Assembly: GCF_901709675.1 (NCBI RefSeq)
Contig: NC_051095.1
Location: 28,164,956-28,228,955 of the forward strand
Reading direction: 5' to 3'
DNA from: Syngnathus acus
Taxonomy: Eukaryota > Chordata > Actinopteri > Syngnathiformes > Syngnathidae
DNA: 64,000 bases
The notes below the pieces were generated by a model that saw only the letters and a list, made by a program, of their open reading frames with translations, was not told where the DNA came from and searched no databases. Positions 1 through 11,600 of this stretch are shown here, one piece after another. The position numbers were made by a program, and so were the translations under genes. The number at the start of each line of letters is the position of its first letter. Positions within the stretch are counted from its first letter, which is position 1.

Positions 1-475
1 GTGACGTGCGGACATGTGAAAAAGGCGGCTCTGTATGGGAGAGACGTTGAAGAGGAATAAAAACACCCTTGGAAACCAAAACTTGCCCCTCGTCGTGACT
101 CGGAGCCGTAACAAATGTTTCGGATTTGTGTAGGGTACATTGTGACAGCAAACGAGCAGGTGATTGAGCAAGCGTCTGATACGAGAGCATTGCGTTCGTA
201 TGGAGCGTGTTTGAAGTGAACAGCAGAGACGAAAGGAACAAGGCAAAGTGTTGTGAAATAAAATATTACCTGTAATACGCATTTTGTTATTTGCTGATTG
301 TATTAAACTATCACATTCATTGTCAGTCAAGAAGAGAAGAGGACTATTATCCCTTCTTTGACGAAATGACCAGAGCACAGTACAAACACACTATTGTTCT
401 TTCGGTATTTATTCAACCCGCATTCTTTCACAACATGACAAGAAGAGAACAATACATGAATCAATACTCGTACCA

Positions 476-606
476 GTACCATGATTTTCTTAAAAAAAAA
501 AAAAAAAAAAAAATTTAAAAAAATTTGTACCCATGTATAATGCGCACCCCAGATTTTAGGACAATAAATTAGTTAAATTTTGCGTATTATACACGGAAAA
601 AAACGG
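476..606. mobile_element. Fragment of a pogo-like MITE (family P), right end
   Basis: An A-rich run is followed by CCCATGTATAATGCGCACCC and, at 585-606, the inverted terminus ending AAACGG next to TA. The same terminus closes the complete copy at 4246-5175 and opens the fragment at 33998. No coding capacity. Bases 1-475 upstream show no recognisable element or gene. Confidence 0.6.
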
Positions 607-1006
607 TATGTGCTGATACGTGCACAAAAATCGGAGCATTCTGACGATTTGCAAGTGTAACGTGATGTAATTTATTTGAATGTTCAGAGATAGTTGTGTT
701 TTACACGTAACAGCTGTCTGCAACATGAAAGGGACCATTTCCACAATTTTCAATGGCCGTGCATGTGCAACGGCGGCCGTCATCCCTAGGGTATGGGGAC
801 CAGCCGTAAGAAAATGCCAAAGTTTCTATGAACACAAGTGGCTTTCATAGCCGTATTTATTTGCAACAAACTTTCAACAACAAACTTTCAAACTTGCGGT
901 ACCATAAACGCAGATATAAACTGTAACTCAGCAGTGATGATGTTCAGCCTTGCGCCGCCACTTCCGGTCAGAAAACGGATCACGCGACCAGTGCTTCTCA
1001 CACATT

Positions 1007-2887
1007 TTATTCCGGCTGGTGGTAAGCACGGAAACACTTCACAGTGCACAGTGCCACGCGGCACTTGGAGCACGCACTGGACGGACGCGACTTGCAAGTC
1101 GGCAGTGCGCACTTTCGGCCTTGCGCCGCCACTTCCGGCCAGTGCTCCACGGTGTCGAAGCGGGAGTCATCGGCAACTGCGCACACGCGCGGTCTGGCCG
1201 ATCTCCGAGCTCGAGTGGCGCCTGGTGCTGCAACCAGAGTTCGGGCCACCTCGCGTCGGAACTCCAGCAGAGACATCCCGCCGTGCTCATCCAGCCGGTG
1301 CAGCACCCAGCCGGTGCAGCACCCATGCACTGAAGACGGCCGCGTCCAGCATCCAGGTGAATATCGGCCACCACCACTTCTTCCGGCGCATGTTGATGCG
1401 GTAGAGCCCGATGCTCTGGTCGGCGCGGTCCGTGCCGCCCATGCTGCGGTTGTACAGCTGGACAACAAATGGATGGTCCACTGCCACCTTCTTCTTCTCC
1501 TGCCTTGACCAGCGTGACACCTTCTGCAGAGGATGCTCAGCGGCGAGGGTGGAGGCGATGGTGACCACGGCGTTATCCTTCCACCGAGTGAGCGCAATCT
1601 TGTATGCCGTGTCGTACACGACAGACACGGCACCACGCGGCTTCCTCTTCATAGCCTTCTGATCTGTGATCGGGCAAGAGCGCGGGATGCGGTTTTCTCG
1701 GATCGTCCCCTGCAAGCGTAGCCCCGCCTGCGCAGCTCTGCAACTAGCGGGAGGCCGGTGAAGTAGTTGTCTATGTAGATGCGTAGCGGAAGTGCACGCA
1801 CAGCATCGGGGAGGTTGTCCAGAAGTCGAAGGAGCGTGCCACCGCCCTTGCCGAACTTGCGTTCCACTTCAGAGGCATCTACACTCGCCCCCTGGTAGAT
1901 GTCGAAGTGGAGCAGGAAGCCGTTGGTCCCACTGTTCAGGCACCAGGCCTTGAAGCCGAACCGCACCGGCTTGTTTCGGATTGCTTGCTTGCATCCGTGT
2001 CTTCCAAAGTATTCAATCATTGCCTCGTCCAGATCAAGATTGCAGTCCATTGGATACGCCTCCCCGAACCGAGCGTTGAGGATGTCCATCATGGGACGCA
2101 GCTTTGTCATCCGGTCGCTGCTGTTCAGGTGCGCGTTGTCGGCACAGTGAATGTAGCGGATGATCTCCTCGAACCTGTTGCGTGACATGGCCCCAGCGAC
2201 GAGGGCGCAATGGAGATCTTCATCTGTGTTCCAGTAGTGTCGGCGACTGGGGAGCTGGTGGTAACCCGAGAGCAGCAAGATCCCCACCACGCGCTTCAAT
2301 TCTCCGATGGTGAGCTGGAGGTTGGAGTCAGTCACTGCCGCATACTTGATGGTCTCTCGAACAAGGTGAGGCTATACATCAGAAAGGAAGAAGTCCAGCT
2401 TCTGAACTGCGCTCTTTCCAACCAAAATTGTGGGGACGGCGAGAGGCCTGGCGTCCGGGAATATTGTCAGGCGCGTTTTACTGTTGGTCCAATTGTAGTC
2501 CAACGCATCTTTCTGCGAGCGTTTCTTTGAGGTGGAGGCCTGTTGGGGCTCCTCTTCTTCCTCAGTGTCGCCATCATCATCATCTCCGATCACACGTCCG
2601 TCGGCGAGGACCACCACGGCGGGAGCGCTAAGCTGCCGTCCCGAGAGATTATTGAACGTTCCTCTGCAGTCTTCCTCGCCCGTGTCTTCGTTAGACTCCA
2701 AACTGACCACGGGTGGAGCAATAAAGATTTTATCCACAACTGCGTCCTCATCTTCGATTGCATCGAGGACATCAATCGCCGACTGTGTACCCATAGACGC
2801 GGAAAGTCTATGTATAGATGTTTCGCATAAAACAATACATAGAGGAAATACGTTAGAGCGAATCATCACTGCAATCACATATGTCAA
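1007..2887 (-). pseudogene. piggyBac-family transposase, broken
   Basis: A piggyBac (PGBD-type) DDD transposase is readable on the minus strand in pieces. 2887-2375 gives an acidic N-terminus ending KLDFFLSDV at an in-frame TAG (2372-2374). The frame continues through 2335-1711 with TDSNLQLTIGELKRVVGILL, the first catalytic region (DLDEAMIEYF) and the second (YIDNYFTGLPL). A frameshift near 1711 moves to 1700-1325, which holds the third catalytic region (GGTDRADQ). A further shift near 1290-1322 leads to the C-terminal cysteine-rich domain (CALPTCKSRP...CTVKCF). All three catalytic aspartates are present, so decay is by one nonsense change and two frameshifts. I could not define terminal repeats or TTAA target sites. 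Shadow frames on the + strand (838-2915) are not genes. Confidence 0.85.
1291..1322. repeat. 16-bp tandem duplication inside the piggyBac frame
   Basis: The unit CCAGCCGGTGCAGCAC occurs twice in a row. Sixteen is not a multiple of three, so the duplication shifts the transposase frame between the catalytic core and the cysteine-rich tail. Confidence 0.85.
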
Positions 2888-2915
2888 TAACCATTATATG
2901 ATAATTGTTCCCTAA

Positions 2916-3175
2916 AAGTTTCACCCCGCTATCTCGAGTCTATCATAATTTCCCGGAGCTCACCTTTTTGCATCTTCCATCGTGAATCGCGATCGTCCGG
3001 CTTCGCTCACTTAGCACGAGTGACTCATAAACTGGAAAAATGGCAGCGCTTCCGGGTTCGACAGGTCAAAGGTTGGTTATAACCGGATACAATCGGCACG
3101 AATGCTTGTCGTCATTTGAGGGCGTCGGAAGCTGCGGAAATTGGAGCGTCTACATGCAGACTAAAGGCTGAAAGG
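2916..3175. other. No recognised feature
   Basis: Unique-looking sequence between the piggyBac relic and the inverted duplication. No coding frame, terminal repeat or simple repeat was seen. Confidence 0.4.
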
Positions 3176-4245
3176 TTAAATTCATCCGCGTTGTGCCATT
3201 GAAGCGGGGTGCATTCAAAGACCAGTCGTACAGTCGGAACACTCATTCACTTCACCAAAAAGCAACAATATAATTAAGTGAGCTCTTTGCATAAACCTCG
3301 ATGCAAAGAAACTCCTCTTTTTGGGTACAGGCTACAAGGAGTATATATTACAAAGGAGACTTTATACTTAATTGTGATCATCATTCATCCATCCATCCAT
3401 CCATCCATTTTATTACTCAGGTATTTTCAAAGCAAATTAATATTGTTGCATTTATTAATTTGCTTTAAAATGACAGCGCAATATAATTAAAAGCTGACAC
3501 TATAGCAATGTCAAACGTGTTCATTTAAGAAAAAGCCACACACGTTTTGTGATCAAATCTTTCATAACGAGAATGATTTGAGTGAATTGATTTGAATGAA
3601 TAACTGAGAAGAGATTTCAGTTCTGAAGGCTCCTTTTGTCCCAAGCAAAGTGACAGATGGTGGGGAGGGGGGATAAAAATTGTAACAGGAACTCTATAAA
3701 AAATGTCAAGCCGTGAGAATTTGTGCCCCCCTCCCATTTTGAGAACGGTGAGTCCTGGACATCGACTGGCTTTTTTTCTATCTTCCTGGGGGTCTGTTCA
3801 GGTTGTGTGGCAAATTTGAACAGGTTCCCTCATTCCTAGGCCAAATTACAGGGGGGGAACAAATCCTCACAGCTGCCCCGTGAGGATATGTTCCCCCCCC
3901 TTATTTTGAGAACGGTGAGTGCTGGACTGCAGCTGTTTTTTTTCTGATGATTTGTGCAGTGAGTGATACCGTTATTACTGCACTTTATCAATTTCTTTGG
4001 CCTTATTTTGGTCAAACAACTTTGTTTCTTAATTATATAACATACATAAAAAATTATAACTTTAAACTTTAAGAAAAATAAATAAATTTAATTTTTTTAA
4101 ATAATAAAATAAAATGAAAAAATACAAATTCTAATTAAAAAAAAGCAAAATGGTCTTCAAGCAAGCTTCAAATATTTAGCATTGACAAGTTTGAATTCAA
4201 GACAATATTGTTTGACCAACAAAGGAAAGAAAACATTATTATCTA

Positions 4246-5175
4246 CCGTTTATTTCCATGTATAATGCGCCCCCATGTATAATACGCACCCTAAAAATGG
4301 CATGTCGATGCTGGAAAAAAGCCTTGTACCCATGTATAATACGCACCCAAATTTTGACTTTTTTTTATTTTTAAAAATTTTTTTTTTTTTTTTTAAAGTC
4401 CCAATGATCGTCACACACGGGTGTGGTGAAATTTGTCCTCTGCATTTGACCCATCCCCGTGTGATTTTGATCCATCCCCTGGGGGAGAGGGGAGCAGTGA
4501 GCAGCAGCGGCGCCGCGCTCGGGAATCATTTGGTGATCTAACCCCCCAATTCCAACCCTTAATGCTGAGTGCCAAGCAGGGAGGCAATGGGTCCCATTTT
4601 TATAGTCTTTGGTATGACCTGGCCGGGTTACTTAAGTCCGTAAACATAAAATTATTTCAGAAAAAAGATCATCTTTGGGAACAACCGGATGTTATTCTGC
4701 CGGTCAGTATCACTGCGCATGCAGTAGCAAACTCGATAGCGAAGAAATATGTGAGACTCTCAACGGGATCACCAATATTTGAGTGATGTTCCAGTTATTT
4801 ATCACAATTATTTATTATTATAATAATAATATATATAATATATATAATAATTATTTATTTATTATTCACAATTGTCATGGTGATCTTTCTGGTGATTTCT
4901 TAACTAGGTTGGATGTATTTTTTTTGTTGGCGTTGATTTCTCCGACTGCCCAGAAAGGCACCACCGCGATCAGTTAGGTTAAAATGAAAAGAGAGGAAAG
5001 TGACGTTGTAAAGAACCATCCGTGACAAGATTTTCTTCAAAAATTGTTGTACCATGATTTTCTTCACAAAAAAAAAAAAAAAATTAAAAAAAATTGTACC
5101 CATGTATAATGCGCACCCCAGATTTTAGGACAATAAATTAGTTAAATTTTGCGCATTATACATGGGAAAAAACGG
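4246..5175. mobile_element. Complete pogo-like MITE (family P), TA flanks
   Basis: The ends are mirror images: CCGTTTATTTCCATGTATAA at the left, and the complement of CCGTTTTTTCCCATGTATAA at the right. Both are flanked by TA (4244-4245 and 5176-5177), as expected for the Tc1/mariner-pogo superfamily. It carries a reverse-oriented SINE and an AT-rich core and has no open frame. Confidence 0.75.
4397..4631 (-). mobile_element. tRNA-derived SINE, 5'-truncated
   Basis: Minus-strand copy of the SINE seen complete at 17985-18298. It runs from the 3' end (ATGATCGTCACACAC region) to the end of the tRNA-like head, where the A- and B-box part is missing. Confidence 0.8.
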
Positions 5176-5259
5176 TATTTGTTTATTTATTTATTTAACA
5201 TCCAATATTGTATAGTTATCAGTGCACAAATCATTTATTTACATATAGTAGACCGTTTT

Positions 5260-5760
5260 AAATGGGGGGGAACATATTCTCACAGAGCACCCATGAGGAT
5301 ATGTTCCCCCTGTAACTTGGGCTAGGAATGAGGGAACCTGTTCAAATTTTTCACACAACCTGAACAGACCCCCAGGAAGACAGAAAAAAAACCCATCTGG
5401 AGTCCAGCACTCACCGTTCTCAAAATAAGGGGGGGGAACATATCCTCACGGGGCAGCTGTGAGGATTTGTTCCCCCCCTGTAATTTGGCCTAGGAATGAG
5501 GGAACCTGTTCAAATTTGCCACACAACCTGAACAGACCCCCAGGAAGATAGAAAAAAAACAGCTGCAGTCCAGCACTCACCGTTCTCAAAATAAGGGGGG
5601 GAACATATCCTCACGGGGCAGCTGTGAGGATTTGTTCCCCCCCTGTAATTTGGCCTAGGAATGAGGGAACCTGTTCAAATTTGCCACACAACCTGAACAG
5701 ACCCCCAGGAAGATAGAAAAAAAGCCAGTCGATGTCCAGGACTCACCGTTCTCAAAATGG
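5260..5760. repeat. 166-bp tandem repeat array (about three copies)
   Basis: The block containing GTCCAGCACTCACCGTTCTC recurs at 5401, 5567 and 5733 (period 166), and a more diverged copy starts near 5260. Each unit contains a hairpin whose 19-nt arms match at 18 positions (for example 5431-5478). The other arm of the foldback (3745-3943) holds only about one unit, inverted. Confidence 0.85.
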
Positions 5761-6546
5761 GAGGGGGGCACAAATTCTCACGGCTTGACATTTTTTATAG
5801 AGTTCCTGTTACAATTTTTATCCCCCCTCCCCACCATCTGTCACTTTGCTTGGGACAAAAGGAGCCTTCAGAACTGAAATCTCTTCTCAATTATTCATTC
5901 AAATCAATTCACTCAAATCATTCTCGTTATGAAAGATTTGATCACAAAACGTGTGTGGCTTTTTCTTAAATGAACACGTTTGACATTGCTATAGTGTCAG
6001 CTTTTAATTATATTGCGCTGTCATTTTAAAGCAAATTAATAAATGCAACAATATTAATTTGCTTTGAAAATACCTGAGTAATAAAATGGATGGATGGATG
6101 AATGATGATCACAATTAAGTATAAAGTCTCCTTTGTAATATATACTCCTTGTAGCCTGAACCCAAAAAGAGGAGTTTCTTTGCATCGAGGTTTATGCAAA
6201 GAGCTCACGTAATTATATTGTTGCGTTTTGGTGAAGTGAGTGAGTGTTCCGTCTGTACGACTGGTCTTTGAATGCACCCCGCTTCAATGGCAGAACGCGG
6301 ATGCATTTAAAGACATCAAATGAGAATAATCCCTTATAAAAATTAAAATTGACTGACGCAAACGTGAGTTCTTCATGTTTTTATTGAAAACAACATAGTG
6401 CTGACGCCGTACGACGCCGTACGACATCGGTTTTTCGCTTTCCAAATAAGGCGTGCGCGCTCCCGCGGCAGGGGGAACAAAATCTTACGGTGGAACCAAA
6501 TCAAGCACAACACCTGAATTGCCCACCCCTGGCGTATGGTGTATTT

Positions 6547-6692
6547 GGTCAGAACCGAGGAGGAGAAGAAGAAGGAAGTAGAAGAAGAAGGAAGTAGAAG
6601 AAGAAGAAGTAGAAAAAGGAAGTAGAAAAAGGAAGTAGAAGAAGAAGTAGAAGAAGAAGAAGTAGAAGTAGAAGACGAAGAAGAAAAAGAAG
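6547..6692. repeat. GAA/AGT-rich polypurine microsatellite
   Basis: About 145 bp of purines with interspersed T, built from GAAGAA and GAAGTA units. The rest of 6311-6924 shows no gene or element that I recognise. Confidence 0.8.
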
Positions 6693-6924
6693 CGACAGGC
6701 GCCATTGTCGTGAGTTAAAAGTTGTACTTTGTTCCATTGGTATTGTTTTACTTGTCTATTGCATTGTTATTGTCGTAAACTACACTGACTCGTCTATGAA
6801 TGGGATAACTGGTCGGTCGGGGCGTTTTCGGAAATTACAATTCGAGCCTGCACAAATTCAACTCTGAGCGAGGAAAAGGCTGGTCGAACGTTTGTTCTTA
6901 CTGTCTATTTTATGAACCGTCCAC

Positions 6925-7435
6925 TGTGGTGAATTGTCTTTGTTGTTTCGCTGGTCTCCAAAAAAAACACTCTGTGGACAATGGCTGTCCCAGCGAAGCA
7001 CTCCAGTGACACACGGCTGATTGGGAAAATATTTTATTCAACCGATGTCAAAGTGATGTCTCTCCAAAAGTTTGAGTGGCCCCAAGAGCAAAGATGTTTC
7101 AGCTCTTGACAGCAAAGATGTTCGCCCCAAAAAAGCCCTCGCACTTCTTGCTCTTGCCCTTTTTTCTCTCTATCTGTTCTCCCCCATCATTTGTACCTCG
7201 TAAGACAACAGCTGCGGTCCGAGTCTCACTCTACTGGTCGCTTCCGATGCCCTTAAAAGGGCATGGACAAAGGTCTTCCTGGTCACGGACGAATGGCCCT
7301 TCCATATTCTAAGTACCTACACATTACTGAAACTAGAGCTTCTCTGTACCGCAAAAATAGCCTATGGTCTCCTCACTGCAACTAGGTCACCGTTTAAGGT
7401 GACATACAGATGCATAGAATCCAAAATTTACCTCA
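6925..7435 (-). repeat. 3' LTR
   Basis: 511 bp, TG...CA termini. Near-identical to 14962-15472. It is the downstream LTR because the polypurine tract abuts its inner edge. Confidence 0.9.
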
Positions 7436-8607
7436 TTCCCCCCTCCGGGACTTTATAAATGTCCCGAAAACGGTCCAAAAAGAGATGACATCCAAAAATC
7501 TTCACCCAAACAAATTTTCTGGTCACGTCTACAATGGCCTATACCTGCACAGTCTATATCATGCTCGAAGCATGCTACTTAAGGTTATCTTAACTAGGAA
7601 AGCTCAAACTACTTTGGTATCCAATTGCTCCCTGACAGCAATCTGAGGCCTCTCAGGAACCACAAATAAAGAAAATTGAAGTCCACATTATCCAAATGAC
7701 GATAACCACCCCCCTCAGGTAATACCTCAATACCGTCGATAATTTATGAAGCACTGAGTTTGGCGTGGTCCGTCAGAAACCTCAAAAAGTTGCCGGCCCT
7801 CCCTCAAGAAAAAACCCTGCCAATCTAATGACATGGAAAAAGAGGGAGGCCCTCTCTAACATCCTCAGTGATTCCCTCCACCTGGTGTCAGCCAGGTACA
7901 AGGAGTCCTGGCATATATCACAATCCACAAAACAGTATGAGCTCACAAAACAGTAAGGAAAAGAAATGACATGTTCACAGACCGCTAAACAGTCAAACTG
8001 CATTGTCATAATGTTAATATGTGACAAGCTAAATGAATAAGACAAAGTAATGCGGCATGTAGTCATCAGATAAAGTAATGAATGATATAATATTGACGCA
8101 ATATCACAGCATGCTGCAACGTTGATGCGCCCTCAGTGTTGCCCCCCTTGCATATGTAAGTGCCTGTCGATGCAAAGTCCAGTCCACTGAATGCTCAGTA
8201 GTGAATTTGCGCCGGGATCACTGCCCAGGGCCTGCCGTCCATCCAAAATCTTTGTCCACTTCACCGTCCTCAGAGTCTCTTTCCAGGCCCCGGTCAGCGT
8301 CCAGGGGTTTTGCAATAATCGGGAGCCACTGCCAGTATTTAACGATGACAACAGCACAAAACCTTGAGTTGCAATGAAAAAAGCAGCAATGCCCAGCATA
8401 GGCCGGAAGTCCTCCCGGCCCCCTTCGGTTGCCCCTAGTAGACGACATCTCCATAACCAGTCGTCAGCAGACAAAATCTTCTCTTTTGGGGTTGATTGGG
8501 GCACGGGGACGGCTGGTGGTCGTCGTCTCATCGACGTGCTCAGTAGAACCTCCGAGGCGTTCTCGGCATCTACTCCTATGATCCAGAGGCCCACGTGATC
8601 CCTGAAA

Positions 8608-8640
8608 CAAACAAACAAACAAACAAACAAACAAACAAAC
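8608..8640. repeat. CAAA microsatellite
   Basis: Eight tetranucleotide units inside the LTR element. The minus-strand frame starting here is an artefact of this repeat. Confidence 0.85.
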
Positions 8641-11600
8641 ACTCCCCCCCCAGGAGTTATGAATAATCCCCCTTATTTCTTGTCGTGTTGTCAGTCTCGC
8701 AAGATCCCTCCTGTAGCAGAGTAACTTCTACCTGTTCAAGTTAGTCTTTCCTGCTGCAGCTGTCACTGTCTGAAGTCCTCAATCACTCATTGCAATCGCT
8801 CTTTCCCAGTCCAAATATTAATTTTTACTCCAAATTTTCCCTTTGATTCAAATTTTTCTCAGTATTCTCAAATGGGTATCAGTCCTGTCAGTTTTGTTCA
8901 CCCAATTTGTTTCTGTACATTATCTTTGTCTCCCCTTCAAATCACCTTACTGTTCAAATCAGTCACCCTTTTGAATGGACCTCTAACCTTCCCAAAATGA
9001 TTTAACTATTCAACCCTTTTCAATATTTGTTATGCAAATTAACCCTCTTAAAATGTGTTCTTAACTACTTTCCCTTTAATAGCAGCTTTAACGTATTCAT
9101 ATGTTAAGAAATTTTCCCTATTCCTTGTTTCTGGTCCGGCTTCCCATTTTATTTAATTACCTTCCAAACATTTGTTGTCTATTGTGCTGCAGTCTAATCC
9201 CTATTAGCTGTATGATTTGTCATCATTCGTGCTTTTCCTTTGACACACTTTAACCGTTACTGTCGCTAGGTTGTTACCACGCTTTGCATCCATTCCAGAC
9301 TGTTGTCTCCCATTAACTCCTTTCCTTTCGAGATGCTTCTTCTGCTCCTTCCATCACTGCCTGTTGAATTCTGGCACGTCCTGTTAAAGCCTCAAAAATA
9401 ATTGAATCCGAAAAAACATTGAATGTCACAAATAGCTTTTATATCTACTTACTCATTTAAATGTAACTCCCCCCCCCTCTGACACATTCACTCAATGTGT
9501 CACCAGGCATTCAAAAAGGAACCGGCAAAACGTCCTACCGCATCATCATATGCCTTGCAGCCAGTTTGTCGAACCTTTCACTCATCCAGAACCGTCATCC
9601 CCAAGTTCCTGAAAATTGACCGTTCACCCCACACTCGGCAACAAAAACAAAAATCGACGCACTCCTGCCAGTGAGCATACAGCCCTGCTGACAGCGGACA
9701 CTCGTGCTCACAAAAACTACACAGGCATCGAGTATCAAAATAAAAATAGACACACAACGAATCATGGCGCCCGGGGATTCTGTCCTGAAAATCATCAATC
9801 ATCATAAAAATCAAAAGGGTTAGGGTTAACATTTTCACGTGAATTCAATATAAACTCTCCAAGACTGCAATCGACAACCTGCAAAATTAATACATGTTAT
9901 AAAACAACCAGCAATCTGCTCCTTGGCTGGTGGTTGATGCTGCAATAAGTCAAGTGACGCACAGAAACAAAGCAAATCTTGCACTTGCCACAAGCAAAGC
10001 TTAAGTTTCAAATGTTTGGTTGTCATCCACATAGTCAGTCATCCGGTCGGGTGAGTCCAGGTTTGTCATGTCATATCGTCCTAGTGTTTGATATTAGTCC
10101 TGTTTTGTCCATCCATGTTGCTGAAATGGGCCTTCTCCATGAACTATTTTGTTGTTCATGGTGCCTCTGATTAACCATCAGCTGTTGGTTAATGTTACAA
10201 CTCATCACTCATCAATCTTGGGTGTTCCAGTCTCATGTGAGAGGAATCTTACCCTCAACTGTGACCCTTTCACCCCAACTCCAAAATACTTTGGCCTTTC
10301 ACCCTGTCCCAGACACACATACACATTCTTAACCACACAAGTGCCAATTCAGTCACCTTCATCGCTCAGCTCTCATTGCACACCAAACAAATTTAGTATG
10401 TGTAAGTGAGTAGGTAATCAGTGAATATTGAAGGTAACCCTTCATTTCTGGATGTTCTGCTCAATTAAATATTTCATACAATCGTACCTCACTTTTACCG
10501 CAAAACTGTCAATTAAATAACTAAAAAATTCTGTTATTTCTACTGCTGAGCCTGTTCAAGGGTGAGCATGGGGAAAGAAGCAGCCTCAGATGGTCCTTAA
10601 ATAATTTTATCCTAATCAATCAGTCTGATCGAACAGCTGGGTAAAGATACTCAAAAGGCTCCCTCCGACAGTCTACTCCACTATGTTGTTTTCACTTTGC
10701 CGTGTCAATGCATTTGTTATTCGAGTCCTATCACATTTGTCATCTCGTTAACTGTCATTTTGTGAGACTCTTATGCAGCATTATTCTTAACTGTCAAACG
10801 TTTCCATGGCTGTTATTCCTTGAGCCTATCGAACTTTCTGACACCAGAATCCCCAGTGAGGTGTAATTAACTTCTAATTTTATTAGTTAGGTCCATTGAA
10901 CAATCTAGCCACCTCTTGACTGCATCCTATTGGGTCCTAATGTCCTAGTTTCATCTCCAAATTGTCAATGACTATATGTCTAATTGTTAAGCTGGATGGG
11001 CTAAATGTGATCCTACTCTTATTTCGTACAATTTAGTTCTATCCAAATTTATCCTCTGATTAAGATGCTTTTTTCTTTCTCTGTAACATTACACATTTTG
11101 TTCCTGATTTCTTCATTTATCTTTTATCAAGACTCCTCAGTTGTGTCCAGCTCAGTGCCCAAGCAAGCTTCCATTCACTTCGACCCAAGCTCCACCAAGT
11201 TTGACAACGCCTCAGCAAGGTGTCCAGTTTGCTTGATGCACATTTCAGGTCTCATGGGTCTTTCGCCGCACCTCATTGTCAAGTTGTTGTCTTTAGTTGT
11301 AGCCTCAGAGCCAACTCATTCCTCACTCTCGGATGAGTCCATTTTCAACTGAGTCCATTCTCATCTTGTAAGTTCTTTCACTCTTTGTACTCGCCTCAGA
11401 GGATGTCGTTTTCCTCCGGAGCGTTGTGCTCCCCCCAAGCACAGATATAGTCCTTCTTTGCTCTTGCAAAAGGTCAAAGGTGCCTCAGAGCCATGCACCG
11501 TTTTCTTGTTGTTCTCAGCTGTCGGTGGAGTCTCAGGATCAAGTTTCATGGTCACTGCTGGATACTGGAAAAGACAGACTGGGAAACCAAACTTAAATAT

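Larger units (their letters stand above)
3180..6306. mobile_element. Foldback-like element, 3.1 kb, long inverted arms
   Basis: The left arm (about 3180-3943) and right arm (about 5547-6306) are near-identical inverted copies about 760 bp long. The frame at 3737-3525 (minus) and that at 5757-5969 (plus) encode the same peptide with one residue different. Outer ends share CATCCGCGTT and both abut TTAA (3176-3179 and 6307-6310), possibly a TTAA target duplication. The spacer holds a 166-bp tandem array and a complete MITE that itself carries a SINE. No transposase frame is present. It may be a long-terminal-inverted-repeat DNA transposon or a segmental inverted duplication. Confidence 0.75.

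Noticed and set aside
786-800. CCCTAGGGTA as a piggyBac terminal repeat
   Set aside because: No TTAA beside it and no matching inverted copy beyond the transposase.
838-1404. 188-codon plus-strand frame
   Set aside because: It lies antisense to the piggyBac transposase, which has recognisable motifs on the minus strand.
5260-5760. CRISPR-like array
   Set aside because: The 166-bp units are contiguous tandem copies without unique spacers, in a eukaryotic repeat.
8133-8642. 169-codon minus-strand frame in the LTR element
   Set aside because: It begins in a CAAA microsatellite and shows no retroviral or other domain.
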